From: Natrinema sp. CBA1119
GTDB lineage: Archaea; Halobacteriota; Halobacteria; Halobacteriales; Natrialbaceae
Direction of reading: 5' to 3'
NCBI RefSeq assembly: GCF_002572525.1
Contig: NZ_PDBS01000001.1
Coordinates: 3,596,001-3,660,000 of the forward strand
Length of the DNA stretch: 64,000 nt
A program made the position numbers and the translations under genes. Every line of letters begins with the position of its first letter. The stretch's first letter is position 1. The notes beneath the pieces were generated by a model, which saw nothing but the letters and a program-made list of their open reading frames with translations, made no database searches and was not told the origin of the DNA. Below, in pieces: positions 25,464 to 34,718 of this stretch.

Positions 25464-25818
25464 AGGAGTAACCGTTTGCAGCGGGTTCGGCTACGGAACA
25501 CCGGTTCGCAGCCCTACGCGGTCGGAGGTAGCAGATGTTTCTGCCTCATCGGCAATCCACGTCGGCGGTTTCGTCCGTCGCTGAGCTCGTGATGCGTCGC
25601 TGAGACGGGAGCACTCGAGATACTCGCGCCTGACACTGGAACCCGCTCCACTCGATCCGGAACACGGAGTGCGAGCGTTCTATTCAGGGTGGAAGCACAG
25701 ATAGTTACAAAACCGCCCGAATTCTCCGGAACAGTCCGGAAAATGTCGGTCTCGGTCGGGGCTGATGGGTGTTCGAGTATACGGAATGTTTATACACCAA
25801 GCTACGGTATCTGTTCTC
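25464..25818. other. gene-free stretch before the second IclR gene
   Basis: In these 355 bases I recognise only the TATA box at 25789-25795 for the regulator. No ORF here has family features, and I see no long repeat or RNA-like structure. Confidence 0.5.
25789..25795 (+). promoter_or_regulatory. TATA box for the IclR gene at 25819
   Basis: The heptamer tttatac lies 24-30 bases before ATG 25819, leaderless spacing. This decides the start over the in-frame ATG at 25765, which would place the TATA box inside the gene. Confidence 0.6.
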
Positions 25819-26586
25819 ATGGAAACGTACACCGATCCGGGAACGGTGAAGGCGACGCGGACGACGTTCGAGATCATCGAAACGCTCGCCGAAGCGGACG
25901 GCGGTCAGATCACCGAGATCGCGGACGAACTCGGCCTCGCGAAGAGCACCATCCACCGGCATCTGGCGACGCTCGAGGACCTCGAGTACGTCGTCAAAGA
26001 CGGGGACCGGTATCGAATCGGCTTTCGGTTCCTGGAACTGGGTGAAGGGACGAAAAAGCGCACCGACACGTACCAGATGGCGAGTCAGAAAGTCAAGAAA
26101 ATCGCCGAGCAAACCGCCGAGCGGGCGCAGTTCGTCGTCGAGGAACACGGCAAGGCCGTCTACGTGTTCGGAGAGACCGGTGAACACGCCGTGCAAACCG
26201 ACTCCGTGATCGGCAAGTACCGGCCGCTCCAATCGATGGCCGCGGGAAAGGCGATCCTCGCACACCTCCCCGAGGAGCGCGTCGAGGAAATCATTCGACA
26301 GCACGGACTGCCATCGCTGACCGAGAACACGATTACGGACGAGGACGAACTCTACGAGGAACTCGAGGAGATCCGAGAGCGGGGGTACAGCATCAACGAC
26401 CAGGAAACGATCCCCGGGCTCCGGGCGATCGGTGTCCCGATCGAGTGCCCGGACGGCGGCGTCTTCGGCGCGCTCAGCGTGTCCGGCCCCACACACCGCG
26501 TGCAAGGCGATCGCCTCGACGAAACGATTCCGAATATCCTCCTCGGAACGGCGAACGAACTCGAACTGGATATGAAATACTCCTGA
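25819..26586 (+). CDS. IclR-family transcriptional regulator
   Basis: A 255-aa regulator starting METYTDPGTVKATRTTFEII. The winged-helix part has GGQITEIADELGLAKSTIHR and LATLEDLEYVVKDGDRYRIG. The effector domain has SMAAGKAILAHLPEERVEEI and RERGYSINDQETIPGLRAIG, then IECPDGGVFGALSVSGPTHR. It is the last gene of the plus-strand run TPP enzyme - SDR - IclR (355-base gap) and carries its own promoter, so it may regulate that unit or itself. The ligand is unknown; IclR proteins usually sense aromatic or short organic acids. Confidence 0.94.
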   Translation: METYTDPGTVKATRTTFEIIETLAEADGGQITEIADELGLAKSTIHRHLATLEDLEYVVKDGDRYRIGFRFLELGEGTKKRTDTYQMASQKVKKIAEQTAERAQFVVEEHGKAVYVFGETGEHAVQTDSVIGKYRPLQSMAAGKAILAHLPEERVEEIIRQHGLPSLTENTITDEDELYEELEEIRERGYSINDQETIPGLRAIGVPIECPDGGVFGALSVSGPTHRVQGDRLDETIPNILLGTANELELDMKYS

Positions 26587-26654
26587 ACCCGCACTGTGAC
26601 GTTCGTTTCCGGGAGAACGCACCGTGGTCCGAATTTCGGCCCGATCTGACCGTC

Positions 26655-26726
26655 TCTTCCCAAAACCCGTTCTGATCGGTCCGTAGCGTATCTTCCCAAA
26701 ACCCGTCCCGATCGGTCCGCAGCCAT
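26655..26726. repeat. two tandem copies of a 36-bp repeat
   Basis: Copies at 26655-26690 and 26691-26726 share tcttcccaaaacccg, then atcggtccg; the second has a few base changes. They lie between the ends of the convergent IclR and SDR genes and are non-coding. Confidence 0.85.
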
Positions 26727-26798
26727 TCGATTCACCGACGCGGTGCTATCGATCGTTTCTCGATAAAGAACGGAATCCCGCTGTCGCGTCGGGACGGG

Positions 26799-27548
26799 CT
26801 AGCCGGAAAACTTGTCGCGACGGTACAGGTCCAGTTCGCTCACCGTGTTGGGCGTCTCCTGACGCGCGGCGAACGCGATCGCGTCGGCGACGGCTCGAGG
26901 CCCGGTGACTTCGTCCTGTTCGTAGCGTTCCTCCGAGGTTCGTTCTCGGAACTCCTTGCCGAACTCCGTCCGGACTTCCGACGGGTTGACGATGCTGACG
27001 GCGATATCGTCCGTCCCGACCTGTCCCGCGAGGCTCTTCGCGAATCCGCGGGTCCACCATTTCGTCGCCGCGTACAGCGGCGCGTCCGGACGGGGGTTCT
27101 TGCCCGCGTAACTCGCGACAAAAATCGCCGTTCCGTTCGTCTCGCGCAGGTGCGAAATCGCCGCCCGGGCCGCGTAGAACATCCCGTCGACGTTCACCCC
27201 CATGACGGTCCGATACTGGTCGGTCGGAAACTCCTCGACGGGCGTCTCGGAATCGGTCGCGATCCCCGCGTTGTTCACCAGCACGTCGAGACGGCCGAAC
27301 TCCGAGACCGTCTTCTCGACGGCCGCCTCAACCTCGTCTTCGTTGCTCACATCTGCGGGACAGACGAGCGCCGACGCGTCGGTCTCGGATTCGATTTCGG
27401 CCGCGAGTTCCGTCAACCGATCCTCTCGACGGGCGACGAGTGCGACGTCGGCACCATCGGCTGCGAGTGCGCGAGCCGTTTCCCGTCCGATTCCCGCGCT
27501 CGCACCGGTAACGATCGCTCCGTTGTCTGCCAGTGGGTGGGTTGCCAT
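26799..27548 (-). CDS. short-chain dehydrogenase/reductase (classical SDR)
   Basis: A 249-aa NAD(P)-dependent oxidoreductase with all classical motifs: TGASAGIG at 14-21, NNAG at 92-95, N119, S146, and Y159-A-A-T-K163. It begins MATHPLADNGAIVTGASAGI. The arginine pair after the second strand (VARRED) suggests NADP preference. In this setting it could oxidise or reduce a hydroxy/keto intermediate, possibly supplying the missing 3-hydroxyacyl-CoA dehydrogenase step, but nothing in the sequence fixes the substrate. It is convergent with the IclR gene and co-directional with the MFS gene upstream (27723-28895). Confidence 0.92.
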   Translation of the reverse strand: MATHPLADNGAIVTGASAGIGRETARALAADGADVALVARREDRLTELAAEIESETDASALVCPADVSNEDEVEAAVEKTVSEFGRLDVLVNNAGIATDSETPVEEFPTDQYRTVMGVNVDGMFYAARAAISHLRETNGTAIFVASYAGKNPRPDAPLYAATKWWTRGFAKSLAGQVGTDDIAVSIVNPSEVRTEFGKEFRERTSEERYEQDEVTGPRAVADAIAFAARQETPNTVSELDLYRRDKFSG

Positions 27549-27722
27549 CGGTGAGACATTGTCGCGGTGATGCTAAACTCTACGTGTTACTGCTGTAACC
27601 GTATTCAGCCCCGTGTCGTTTCCGACGGGGCCGCTCGAGGGGCTTCCCCCACTCACGGCGCATGCGTTCCATCAGCGGTGGAGGTCCGATGATCGACCGC
27701 CGGAAGAGGATGAAACGGTCGG

Positions 27723-28895
27723 CTACAATCCGAGCCGAAAGAGACGGTTCGCCGCGAGGATACCGAGGCCGAGGATCATGATTCCGGCGAGCAACGTGAA
27801 CGAGACGTCCCACCCGTACAGGTCGGCGAGAATACCGACCACGACGCTGCCCGTCGCGCCCGTCGTCATGTACGCGGTCCTGACGAGCCCGAATCCGGTA
27901 CCGCGCTCGGACGCCCCAAGGAGATCCATGAATCGCGACTGGATCGGCGCTCCCCAGCTCATCGCGAGGCCGATGAACAACACCCCCGCGACGAACTGCG
28001 GGAGGCTCCCGGCGACGACGAGCAGTCCGTACCCGACGATGCCGGCGCTCATCGTCACGATCGCGGCCGAATCGCGACCGATTCGATCCGAGAGCCCGCC
28101 CATCAGCGGTTGCGTGAGCCCGTGGACGACGAAATACAGCGAGAAGAGCGCGCTCGCGATCGCCGGCGAGAGTCCTTGCCCCTCGGCGAAAAACGTCGGC
28201 AGGAACGACGCCGTCGCCTGCCAGACGAACGCACAGAGAAACGAGAGCAGCGTCGTGTACGCGATCGACGGCCGGGAGAGCAGTTCGACCATCGCGCCGA
28301 GTTCGGCCCGTTCGCGCATCGGCTGCTCGGGTCGGTCCGGCTCCGTCGGGCGGATTCGCCACGCGAACAGGACGAAAATCGGGGCTGCGACAAAGAATCC
28401 GAGTAACACGCCCGCTCGCCACCCGTACCGAACGGCGATCAGCGTCGCGGCGATCGGCGCGACGAGGCCCGCAACGGGGCCGCCTGCGATATGCAACCCG
28501 ATCGCGCGACCCGTGTTTGCGAACTGCTTCGTGAGATATGTCGTTGCGACCGTGTAGTGGAGCCCAGCACCGACGCCGAGAACGATCGTGAAGAGGACGA
28601 AAAATTCGTACGACGGAGAGACGGCGAGCAGCAGACTGGCGATCGCGGTCAATCCGATCGCGACGAGAATGACTCGCCGTTCTCCGAACCGATCACCGAA
28701 GATGCCGCTCGGGAATTGGGTGAGCGCGTACGTCGCCCACATCAGCGATAACGCGGTTCCGAGAGCCGCGTTCGAGACGGCGAAATCGTCCGTGATAGCG
28801 GGAACGAGCGGGCTGATCGCGAGACGAGCGGCCATCGTCGCCATGAACGCAAATGTACAGAGAAGCAGCGCCGTGTATTGATATCGCCAGTTCAC
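27723..28895 (-). CDS. MFS transporter
   Basis: A 390-aa, about 12-TM major facilitator carrier. It begins MNWRYQYTALLLCTFAFMAT. The loop 2-3 signature is FPSGIFGDRFGERRVILVAI, and the matching loop 8-9 is LMGGLSDRIGRDSAAIVTMS. It resembles organic-acid (OFA-like or nitrate/nitrite-porter-like) MFS members only in general layout, so no substrate is assigned. Together with the SDR (26799) and acyl-CoA dehydrogenase (29050) it forms a minus-strand group, and it may import the substrate of that group or export a product. Confidence 0.9.
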   Translation of the reverse strand: MNWRYQYTALLLCTFAFMATMAARLAISPLVPAITDDFAVSNAALGTALSLMWATYALTQFPSGIFGDRFGERRVILVAIGLTAIASLLLAVSPSYEFFVLFTIVLGVGAGLHYTVATTYLTKQFANTGRAIGLHIAGGPVAGLVAPIAATLIAVRYGWRAGVLLGFFVAAPIFVLFAWRIRPTEPDRPEQPMRERAELGAMVELLSRPSIAYTTLLSFLCAFVWQATASFLPTFFAEGQGLSPAIASALFSLYFVVHGLTQPLMGGLSDRIGRDSAAIVTMSAGIVGYGLLVVAGSLPQFVAGVLFIGLAMSWGAPIQSRFMDLLGASERGTGFGLVRTAYMTTGATGSVVVGILADLYGWDVSFTLLAGIMILGLGILAANRLFRLGL

Positions 28896-29049
28896 AGGCT
28901 CCCTACAGAGAGCCGATGAAAACGATTTGTGGTATCGGACTATCTGGCCGAATTACGAGTCGGCACCGTCGGAACGCATTGGGACAGTCAACAGACGGAC
29001 TCGAGAGGGACGCTGACGGGATCGAGACGGACTGATTCGACGGCGGTCA

Positions 29050-30210
29050 TTACGACGACAGCAGGTCGTCGGCGATGATGCGTTTCTGTATCTCGTTGGT
29101 TCCCTCGAAGATTCGAGTCACTCGAGCGTCCCGCCAGTATCGCTCGACGTCGAAATCAGTCGTGTAGCCGTAGCCGCCGTGAATTTGAATCCCCTCGCTG
29201 GTGACCTCCTCGGCGATATCGCTGGCGAAGAGCTTCGCCATCGCGGCTTCGGCGTCGGCTCGCTCGCCGGAATCGACCGCGTCGGCGACGAGCAGCGTCA
29301 GCGCCCGCGCGGCCTCGACCTGCGTCGCCATGTCAGCCAACTTGAATCGGATCGCCTGAAACTCCGAGATCGGTTCGTCGAACTGTACGCGTTCCTTCGC
29401 GTACTGCACCGAGTCCTCGATCGCGCCGCGGGCTAATCCCACCGACCGGGCGGCGGTGTGGACGCGGCCTTCCTCGAAGAAATCCATGATCTGATAGAAT
29501 CCGTTCCCTTCCTCACCGCCGACGAGCTTGTCGGCGCTAACGCGCACGTCGTCGAAATTCACCTCCCACGTTTTCCAGCCGTGGTAGCCGATCTTGTCGA
29601 TCGCCTGGCCGCTAAGGCCGTCGCGATCGAACGTCCCGGCCGGCTTCTCGACGATGAAGCCGGAAATACCGCGGTGTGCTGGCTCCGCGTCCGGGTCAGT
29701 GACCGCGTACGTCAGAATGAAATCCGATCCCTTCGCGAACGTCGTCCACGTCTTCTGACCGTTGAGGACGTATTCGTCGCCGTCGCGCTCGGCGCGGGTC
29801 TGCATGTTCGCGACATCGCTGCCCGCGTTCGGCTCGCTGATCGCGATACTCTTGAGCGCGTCTCCGGACGCCATCTTCGGCAAATATTCCTCTTTCTGCT
29901 CGTCCGTCGCTCCCGCGAGGCTCTGTCCGCGCGCGATGATACTGCCGACGCTGAGCCACCCTCGAGAGAGTTCCTCAGCGATAACCGCGTACGATTTCAG
30001 GTCCATCCCGAGTCCGCCGTACTCCTCGTCGATGAGAACGCCGAAAAACCCCATCTCCCCGAGCTGGTCGACGAGTTCGGCCGACATCTCCTCTTTCTTC
30101 GGGTCGCGTTCGCTCGCCTCCGGGCGGACCTCGTTCGTGACGAATCGCTTCGTTTCGTCGCGCAGTAGTTTATGTTCGTCTGACAAGATGGTGTCCGAAA
30201 TGTTGTTCAT
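29050..30210 (-). CDS. acyl-CoA dehydrogenase
   Basis: A 386-aa acyl-CoA dehydrogenase, close to the short/branched-chain family pattern. It begins MNNISDTILSDEHKLLRDET. Blocks are IDEEYGGLGMDLKSYAV, ISEPNAGSDVANMQTRAERD, NGQKTWTTFAKGSDF, QIHGGYGYTTDFDVERYWRD and RIFEGTNEIQKRIIADDLL. E373 of GTNEI is the catalytic base. A TATA box on the minus strand at 30231-30240 supports a leaderless start at 30210. It is monocistronic or leads the minus-strand group with the MFS and SDR genes. Confidence 0.94.
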   Translation of the reverse strand: MNNISDTILSDEHKLLRDETKRFVTNEVRPEASERDPKKEEMSAELVDQLGEMGFFGVLIDEEYGGLGMDLKSYAVIAEELSRGWLSVGSIIARGQSLAGATDEQKEEYLPKMASGDALKSIAISEPNAGSDVANMQTRAERDGDEYVLNGQKTWTTFAKGSDFILTYAVTDPDAEPAHRGISGFIVEKPAGTFDRDGLSGQAIDKIGYHGWKTWEVNFDDVRVSADKLVGGEEGNGFYQIMDFFEEGRVHTAARSVGLARGAIEDSVQYAKERVQFDEPISEFQAIRFKLADMATQVEAARALTLLVADAVDSGERADAEAAMAKLFASDIAEEVTSEGIQIHGGYGYTTDFDVERYWRDARVTRIFEGTNEIQKRIIADDLLSS

Positions 30211-30230
30211 ACGTGTTCCACGTTACGCCG

Positions 30231-30240
30231 GTATTTATTA
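30231..30240 (-). promoter_or_regulatory. TATA box for the acyl-CoA dehydrogenase at 30210
   Basis: Coding-strand TAATAAATAC lies 21-30 bases before the ATG. Confidence 0.55.
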
Positions 30241-30414
30241 AACCTTTTAATATATTCCAGATCTGTCGCTCAGTGAGCGAAGGACGATGGTGATTTGCCA
30301 GGGGAGTCATCAGCCGCCGAGATCGCTGGCGTCCCACGTCTCCGTCGAACAGTGCGAAGCAGCACTCGAGCGGCACTTACGCAGCATCCGTGCGGCGGCC
30401 GGTCCGACTACACA

Positions 30415-30422
30415 ACTATAAG
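30415..30422 (+). promoter_or_regulatory. TATA box for the VOC gene at 30447
   Basis: The octamer actataag lies 25-32 bases before the ATG at 30447. Confidence 0.55.
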
Positions 30423-30446
30423 CGCGGCCCACGTTAACAGGCCACG

Positions 30447-30908
30447 ATGGATGAAATCGATCACATCGCACACGCAGTCTGGGACCTGTCGGACGCGCTC
30501 GAGACCATCACGGCGGTCGACGGCGTCGAACACGTCTGGACCCTCGAGAGCGAGAAATGGCAGTACCGAACGGCGTACCTCCTGTTCGGTAGCGATATGT
30601 TCACCCTGCTCTCCCCGACGAGCGAGGGGAGTTTCGTCGCCGACTACCTCGAGCGAAACGGCCAGGGACTTCATCACATCGGTGCCACCGTTGCGGACCT
30701 CGAGACGGCCGTTGCACAGCTGACGGCGGCCGGCGGGGAGGTCGTCATGGAAGACGTGGTTTCGGGCGTCCGAACGGAGGCGACCCTCCATCCCAAATCG
30801 CTGTTCGGCCTCCAACTGCAACTCATTGAGTGGCACGACGATGTCGGACCGACCGCGCGCGACCACATCGAGGCGATGCGCGCCGCCGCGGCGGACGATC
30901 GACTCTGA
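30447..30908 (+). CDS. VOC (glyoxalase/epimerase-like) family protein
   Basis: A 153-aa vicinal-oxygen-chelate protein with two beta-alpha-beta-beta-beta modules. The N-terminal MDEIDHIAHAVWDLSDAL carries H7, the middle GLHHIGATVADLETAVAQL carries the second-half His, and LFGLQLQLIEWHD carries the C-terminal Glu. These are the ligand positions of the methylmalonyl-CoA epimerase/glyoxalase I type. In a CoA-catabolic region, acyl-CoA epimerisation is an attractive guess, but dioxygenase or lyase activity is equally compatible. It overlaps no neighbour and is convergent with the LLM gene at 30918. Confidence 0.85.
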   Translation: MDEIDHIAHAVWDLSDALETITAVDGVEHVWTLESEKWQYRTAYLLFGSDMFTLLSPTSEGSFVADYLERNGQGLHHIGATVADLETAVAQLTAAGGEVVMEDVVSGVRTEATLHPKSLFGLQLQLIEWHDDVGPTARDHIEAMRAAAADDRL

Positions 30909-30917
30909 ACCGACGAG

Positions 30918-31925
30918 TTACGCGACCGTCTCGCCGACGTTGTCGATCGTCTCGCGTATCTCTTCGACGGTGGCAGTGGTCGGCGGAAGCAGCGCGAGCG
31001 TGTCGGCGATCCCCTCGTACCGCTCGAAGAGGTGCTCGACGGCGTCCGGACTGCCGGCGATCGCGATCTCGTCGAGGAGGTCGTCGCTGACGGCCGCTCG
31101 AGCCGCGTCCTTCTCCCCGGCCTCCCACTCGTCCTGGATCCGGTCGGCGACGTCCCGGAACCCGTGATCGGCCACCGCATCGTAATGGAAATCGCCCATC
31201 GCGCCGACGTAGAACGCGATCATCTCCCGGCATCTGTCTCGAGCCCGCTCGCCGTCTTCGAGGACGCAAGTCGTCACCCACGGGATCGTCGCGACCGCTT
31301 CGGGATCGCGATCTTGCTTTCGAGCGCCGCGATCGACGTGTTCACGCTTCGCCGGGAGCGCCGACACCGGAATGCGGTTCGGCATCCATCCGTCGCCGAA
31401 CCCGCCCGTCAGTTCGATGTTCGTCTCGCCCTGCGCGGCGACGTAAATCGGAACGTCCGAGCGATGCGGTTCGAATCGGAGACGGAAGTGACGGAGGTCG
31501 AACAGCCGGCCGTCGTAGGTCACTTCGTTCCCAGAGAGGACGCGTCGGACGATCTCGATCGTTTCGCGCTGGCGGCGCAACGCCGGCTGAAAGTCCACGC
31601 CGTGCCAGTTCTCGATGACCTTCGGCCCCGACAGGCCCAGCCCGAGTACCGCCCGTCCGTCCGTGAGTTCGTCCAGCGTCGCCGCTCCCTGCGCGATCAG
31701 CGCGGGCGACCTCGAGTAGACGGGGATGATTCCCGTTCCGAGCCCGATCGTTTCCGTACGGGCCGCGAGGTAGCCGAGACGGGTGAACGCTTCCCGACCC
31801 CACGTTTCGGGGACCATCACGAGGTCGTATCCGGCGTCCTCCGCCGCGATCGCGAGGTCACACTGCTCGACTGTGGTGACGTCGCCGGTGGCTGGCAACG
31901 GTAGCGCGAGGTCGTACGATGGCAT
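30918..31925 (-). CDS. LLM-class (luciferase-like, probably F420-dependent) oxidoreductase
   Basis: A 335-aa TIM-barrel flavin/F420 enzyme from the ATG at 31925 (MPSYDLALPLPATGDVTTVE); the open frame continues 44 codons up but without family sequence. Blocks are AIAAEDAGYDLVMVPETWGR, TETIGLGTGIIPVYSRSP, AQGAATLDELTDGRAVLGLG and the substrate-loop region VPIYVAAQGETNIELTGGFG. Archaeal members usually use coenzyme F420 (Mer-like or F420-dependent dehydrogenases). It is divergent from the CMD-like gene at 32020 with a 94-base gap, so the two probably share regulation. The substrate is unknown. Confidence 0.9.
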   Translation of the reverse strand: MPSYDLALPLPATGDVTTVEQCDLAIAAEDAGYDLVMVPETWGREAFTRLGYLAARTETIGLGTGIIPVYSRSPALIAQGAATLDELTDGRAVLGLGLSGPKVIENWHGVDFQPALRRQRETIEIVRRVLSGNEVTYDGRLFDLRHFRLRFEPHRSDVPIYVAAQGETNIELTGGFGDGWMPNRIPVSALPAKREHVDRGARKQDRDPEAVATIPWVTTCVLEDGERARDRCREMIAFYVGAMGDFHYDAVADHGFRDVADRIQDEWEAGEKDAARAAVSDDLLDEIAIAGSPDAVEHLFERYEGIADTLALLPPTTATVEEIRETIDNVGETVA

Positions 31926-32019
31926 ACTGTAACAAACGAGAAGAGACCGTGTTAGCTGTTTCCCACCCGACGCGAGCGCCGGACCATTCATGTGGTCACC
32001 GCTCGCTCTAGTCGGTACG

Positions 32020-32577
32020 ATGTCGAACGAAGGAACGTCCAGGGTGCCGTACATCACCGCAAAAGAGCAGCTATCGGAGGACTGGCACGACCACTACGAT
32101 CGGATCGCGGCCAGCCGGGGCCACGTTCGCGGTCCATTCAGCGTCCTCATGAACAGCCCGGCGGTCGCGACTAGAATCGCAGATGTCGGAACGTACGTGC
32201 GCTTCGAGGGTACGCTCCCGGGTCCGGTGCGAGAACTCGCGATCATCACGACGGCCCGGGAACTCGACTGCGCCTACGAGTGGGCGATACACGAGCCGCT
32301 GGCTCGAGAGGAGGGGGTCGCTGACGACACGATCGATATCGTCGCCGCTCGAGAGCCGACGGATCCCCTTTCGGCGACCGACGCGCTCGTCGTCCGCTAC
32401 GGTCGCGCGTTGTTCCGCGAAAACGAGATCCCGGAGTCGCTCTTTCGGTCGGCGAGAGATCGCTTCGGCGTCGAAGGAGTCACTGAACTGACGGTGACGT
32501 TCGGCTACTACAGTATGCTGGCCTGCGTCCTGAACGCCTTCGCGGTTGACCCGGGAGAATCGCTCGAGCAGTGGTGA
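32020..32577 (+). CDS. carboxymuconolactone decarboxylase family protein
   Basis: A 185-aa CMD-fold protein from ATG 32020 (MSNEGTSRVPYITAKEQLSE); an in-frame ATG at 31990 is less likely. The family core is LPGPVRELAIITTARELDCA then YEWAIHEPLAREEGV, followed by DALVVRYGRALFRENEI. It lacks a CxxC pair, so it is not an AhpD-type peroxidase. It is a second member of the family after the one at 8108, which suggests related chemistry in the two units. It is divergent from the LLM oxidoreductase gene. Confidence 0.85.
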   Translation: MSNEGTSRVPYITAKEQLSEDWHDHYDRIAASRGHVRGPFSVLMNSPAVATRIADVGTYVRFEGTLPGPVRELAIITTARELDCAYEWAIHEPLAREEGVADDTIDIVAAREPTDPLSATDALVVRYGRALFRENEIPESLFRSARDRFGVEGVTELTVTFGYYSMLACVLNAFAVDPGESLEQW

Positions 32578-32648
32578 TCCCGTCTCGAGTGCGTGTCTCA
32601 CAGGTATCGACGCGCCAGTGCGAGCCACATTCTCAGCAGGTAGCTCGC

Positions 32649-33884
32649 TCAGTCGTTCGATCGAGCGACCAACACGACGGCGAGGCCGGCACAGAGTACC
32701 GTCACGCAGGTGAGCACCGCGAATAACGCGGGTGTACCGCCGTAATCGAGCGTGACGCCAGCGACGGCCGAGCCGACCGCGCCGATGCCGAACAGTCCCA
32801 GATAGATGTACCCGAACGAGAGGCCGTGGCTCTCCGCCGGGACGTACTCCGCGATGAGACTCTGTGCGATCGGTGCGAACATGTAGATGAAAAATCCGAG
32901 TGCGACGCAGACGGCCAGCAGTGGGGCGACGCCGATTGCGGAGGCGGGAACGAACAGCGCGGATGCGATACCGAGCGCGATGAACGTTCCGAGAAGGGCC
33001 GTCTCGGAGCGTCCCCTGTCGCTGATCTTGCCGCCGGTGTACTGCCCGAAGATACCGACCAGCAGGAGTCCTGAGTAGGCGATCTGGCCCGCTTCGATCT
33101 CTCGATCGCCGACCGCGACGGTCTCGAACATCGGCAAGTCCGTGAGGACGTCGGGGAGGAACGTGAAGATCCCTCGATAGTAGACGCCGTACAGGATCTG
33201 TATCGCGAACACGAGAACGAACCCACCGATCAGCAGGGTCCGCGTGTTCATTACGACGTTACGAAGCGACGCGACGAGGGTCGGATTCGCCGTTCGGTCC
33301 GAATCGGGTTGCGCCGAGGCCGCCTCGGAAACGGTGTCGTCGAACGAGACGAAGAGACCGACGATAACGCAGATCGCTGCCGGGGCGGTGAGGAGGAGCG
33401 CGACCAGTCGCCACTCGAAAAACGCGAGCAGGACGATCGCAGCGAGCGGAACGACGACCATTCCGACGTTTCCCCCGGCACCGTGGTACGCGAGCACCGT
33501 CCCTCGTTGCTCCGCGCTCCGACTGATGAGCGACAGTCCGGACGGATGGTAGAGACTCGCCATCGCGCCCCAGATCATCAGCGTCACGGTGAGCGCCGCG
33601 ACGGATTGAAGCACGCTCAGCGCGGCGAACGAGAGCCCCATGCCACCAGTGGAGAGCAAGACGAGCCGTTTCGATCCGTATACATCCGCCAACACGCCCG
33701 CGAGGGGCGCGAACAGTCCGATGAGGGCGTACCCCGCCCCGACGACGAGTCCGAGCGTCGTCGCCGAGACGTCGAACATCGAGAGCCAGATCGGGACGAA
33801 AAGCGGAATTACCAGCTCGAATCCGTGAAACACCCCGTGACCGAGACCCGTGAAGACCGCAATAGAGGAGTCGTTGTTCTTCAT
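32649..33884 (-). CDS. MFS transporter
   Basis: A 411-aa carrier with about 12 hydrophobic segments. It begins MKNNDSSIAVFTGLGHGVFH, and the loop 2-3 region reads LAGVLADVYGSKRLVLLSTG. The second-half counterpart is GQYTGGKISDRGRSETALLG. The N-terminal GLGHGVFHGFELVIPLFVPI resembles the fosmidomycin-resistance/organic-solute MFS group in layout only. It is convergent with the CMD gene and co-directional with the UspA gene upstream. Substrate not assignable. Confidence 0.9.
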   Translation of the reverse strand: MKNNDSSIAVFTGLGHGVFHGFELVIPLFVPIWLSMFDVSATTLGLVVGAGYALIGLFAPLAGVLADVYGSKRLVLLSTGGMGLSFAALSVLQSVAALTVTLMIWGAMASLYHPSGLSLISRSAEQRGTVLAYHGAGGNVGMVVVPLAAIVLLAFFEWRLVALLLTAPAAICVIVGLFVSFDDTVSEAASAQPDSDRTANPTLVASLRNVVMNTRTLLIGGFVLVFAIQILYGVYYRGIFTFLPDVLTDLPMFETVAVGDREIEAGQIAYSGLLLVGIFGQYTGGKISDRGRSETALLGTFIALGIASALFVPASAIGVAPLLAVCVALGFFIYMFAPIAQSLIAEYVPAESHGLSFGYIYLGLFGIGAVGSAVAGVTLDYGGTPALFAVLTCVTVLCAGLAVVLVARSND

Positions 33885-33981
33885 CGTCCGTCTCTCACGA
33901 AGGCAATGTTCAATATTCTACTGATTACGGAACGGTGCCGCGTCGCCGTGGCCGATTTCGACGTTCCGGCCCCCTCGAGAC

Positions 33982-34401
33982 TCAGTCACTCGTGGCGACG
34001 ATCACGGGGCGGTCGGCGGAGAGGAGCAGGGACTGCGTGACGCTTCCGAAGATGGCTTTCCCGGCGGGGCTGCGCTTTCGCCCGCTGACTGCGATACTGT
34101 CCGCGTCGATTTCCTCGGCGACCGAGAGGATCACTTCGGTGGGTTCGCCGTGTTCGCGTCGCGTCACCGGATCGATACCGGCCGCCTCGAGGACGCCCTC
34201 CGCGGCCGTCACGCTCTCCGGGAGATCGTCTTCGTCGTATAGTTCGGACGAATCGATCCGCGCATCGCCGTCGGTTACGTTGAACTCTTCGAATACGTTC
34301 AAGAGGACGACCTCGATCTCTCCCGGGAGATTCGCGACGGCTTCGGCCGCCAGCGTGGAACGATCTTCGTTCGTATCGACCGCTAGTAGTACCTTGTACA
34401 T
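33982..34401 (-). CDS. universal stress protein (UspA family)
   Basis: A 139-aa UspA-fold protein: MYKVLLAVDTNEDRSTLAAE, then VILSVAEEIDADSIAVSGRK. The ATP-binding loop is close to GxxGxxxxGSxxxxL (SGRKRSPAGKAIFGSVTQSL), and it ends DRPVIVATSD. The residues suggest nucleotide binding. A TATA-like GATAAGTAG on the minus strand at about 34422-34430 supports the start. Its role here is probably general stress or metabolic sensing rather than a pathway step. Confidence 0.92.
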   Translation of the reverse strand: MYKVLLAVDTNEDRSTLAAEAVANLPGEIEVVLLNVFEEFNVTDGDARIDSSELYDEDDLPESVTAAEGVLEAAGIDPVTRREHGEPTEVILSVAEEIDADSIAVSGRKRSPAGKAIFGSVTQSLLLSADRPVIVATSD

Positions 34402-34718
34402 AGTTGTACTACCAGTCCCACCTACTTATCTCTCCGGGAAGTTCCACCGACGGTCGCCCGCGAGTCGGTGAGTTCGGGTCCAACACGCAGTTCCACCGAC
34501 ATTCCCAGTGACGATGCTCCCACCGAGTTCGAGCGACGAGGGCTCGAAAAGACGCGTCGCACGGACGGAACCGATACGTTCGACCGGGTATCGACGATTC
34601 GGCGGACGACGGCGGTCGGGAAGGCGTCGATGCGCGGACGACGACTTGCCACGGAAACCGGGATTCGGTATCTGACTAAACAGAAGACTTTACTGTGAGA
34701 GCCGTAGTAATCGTGGTA
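34402..34718. promoter_or_regulatory. divergent promoter region, UspA and acyl-CoA dehydrogenase
   Basis: The 317 bases carry a TATA-like element for UspA (minus, about 34422-34430) and ctttactg at 34688-34695 for the acyl-CoA dehydrogenase at 34719. I see no gene or repeat in the rest. Confidence 0.45.
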
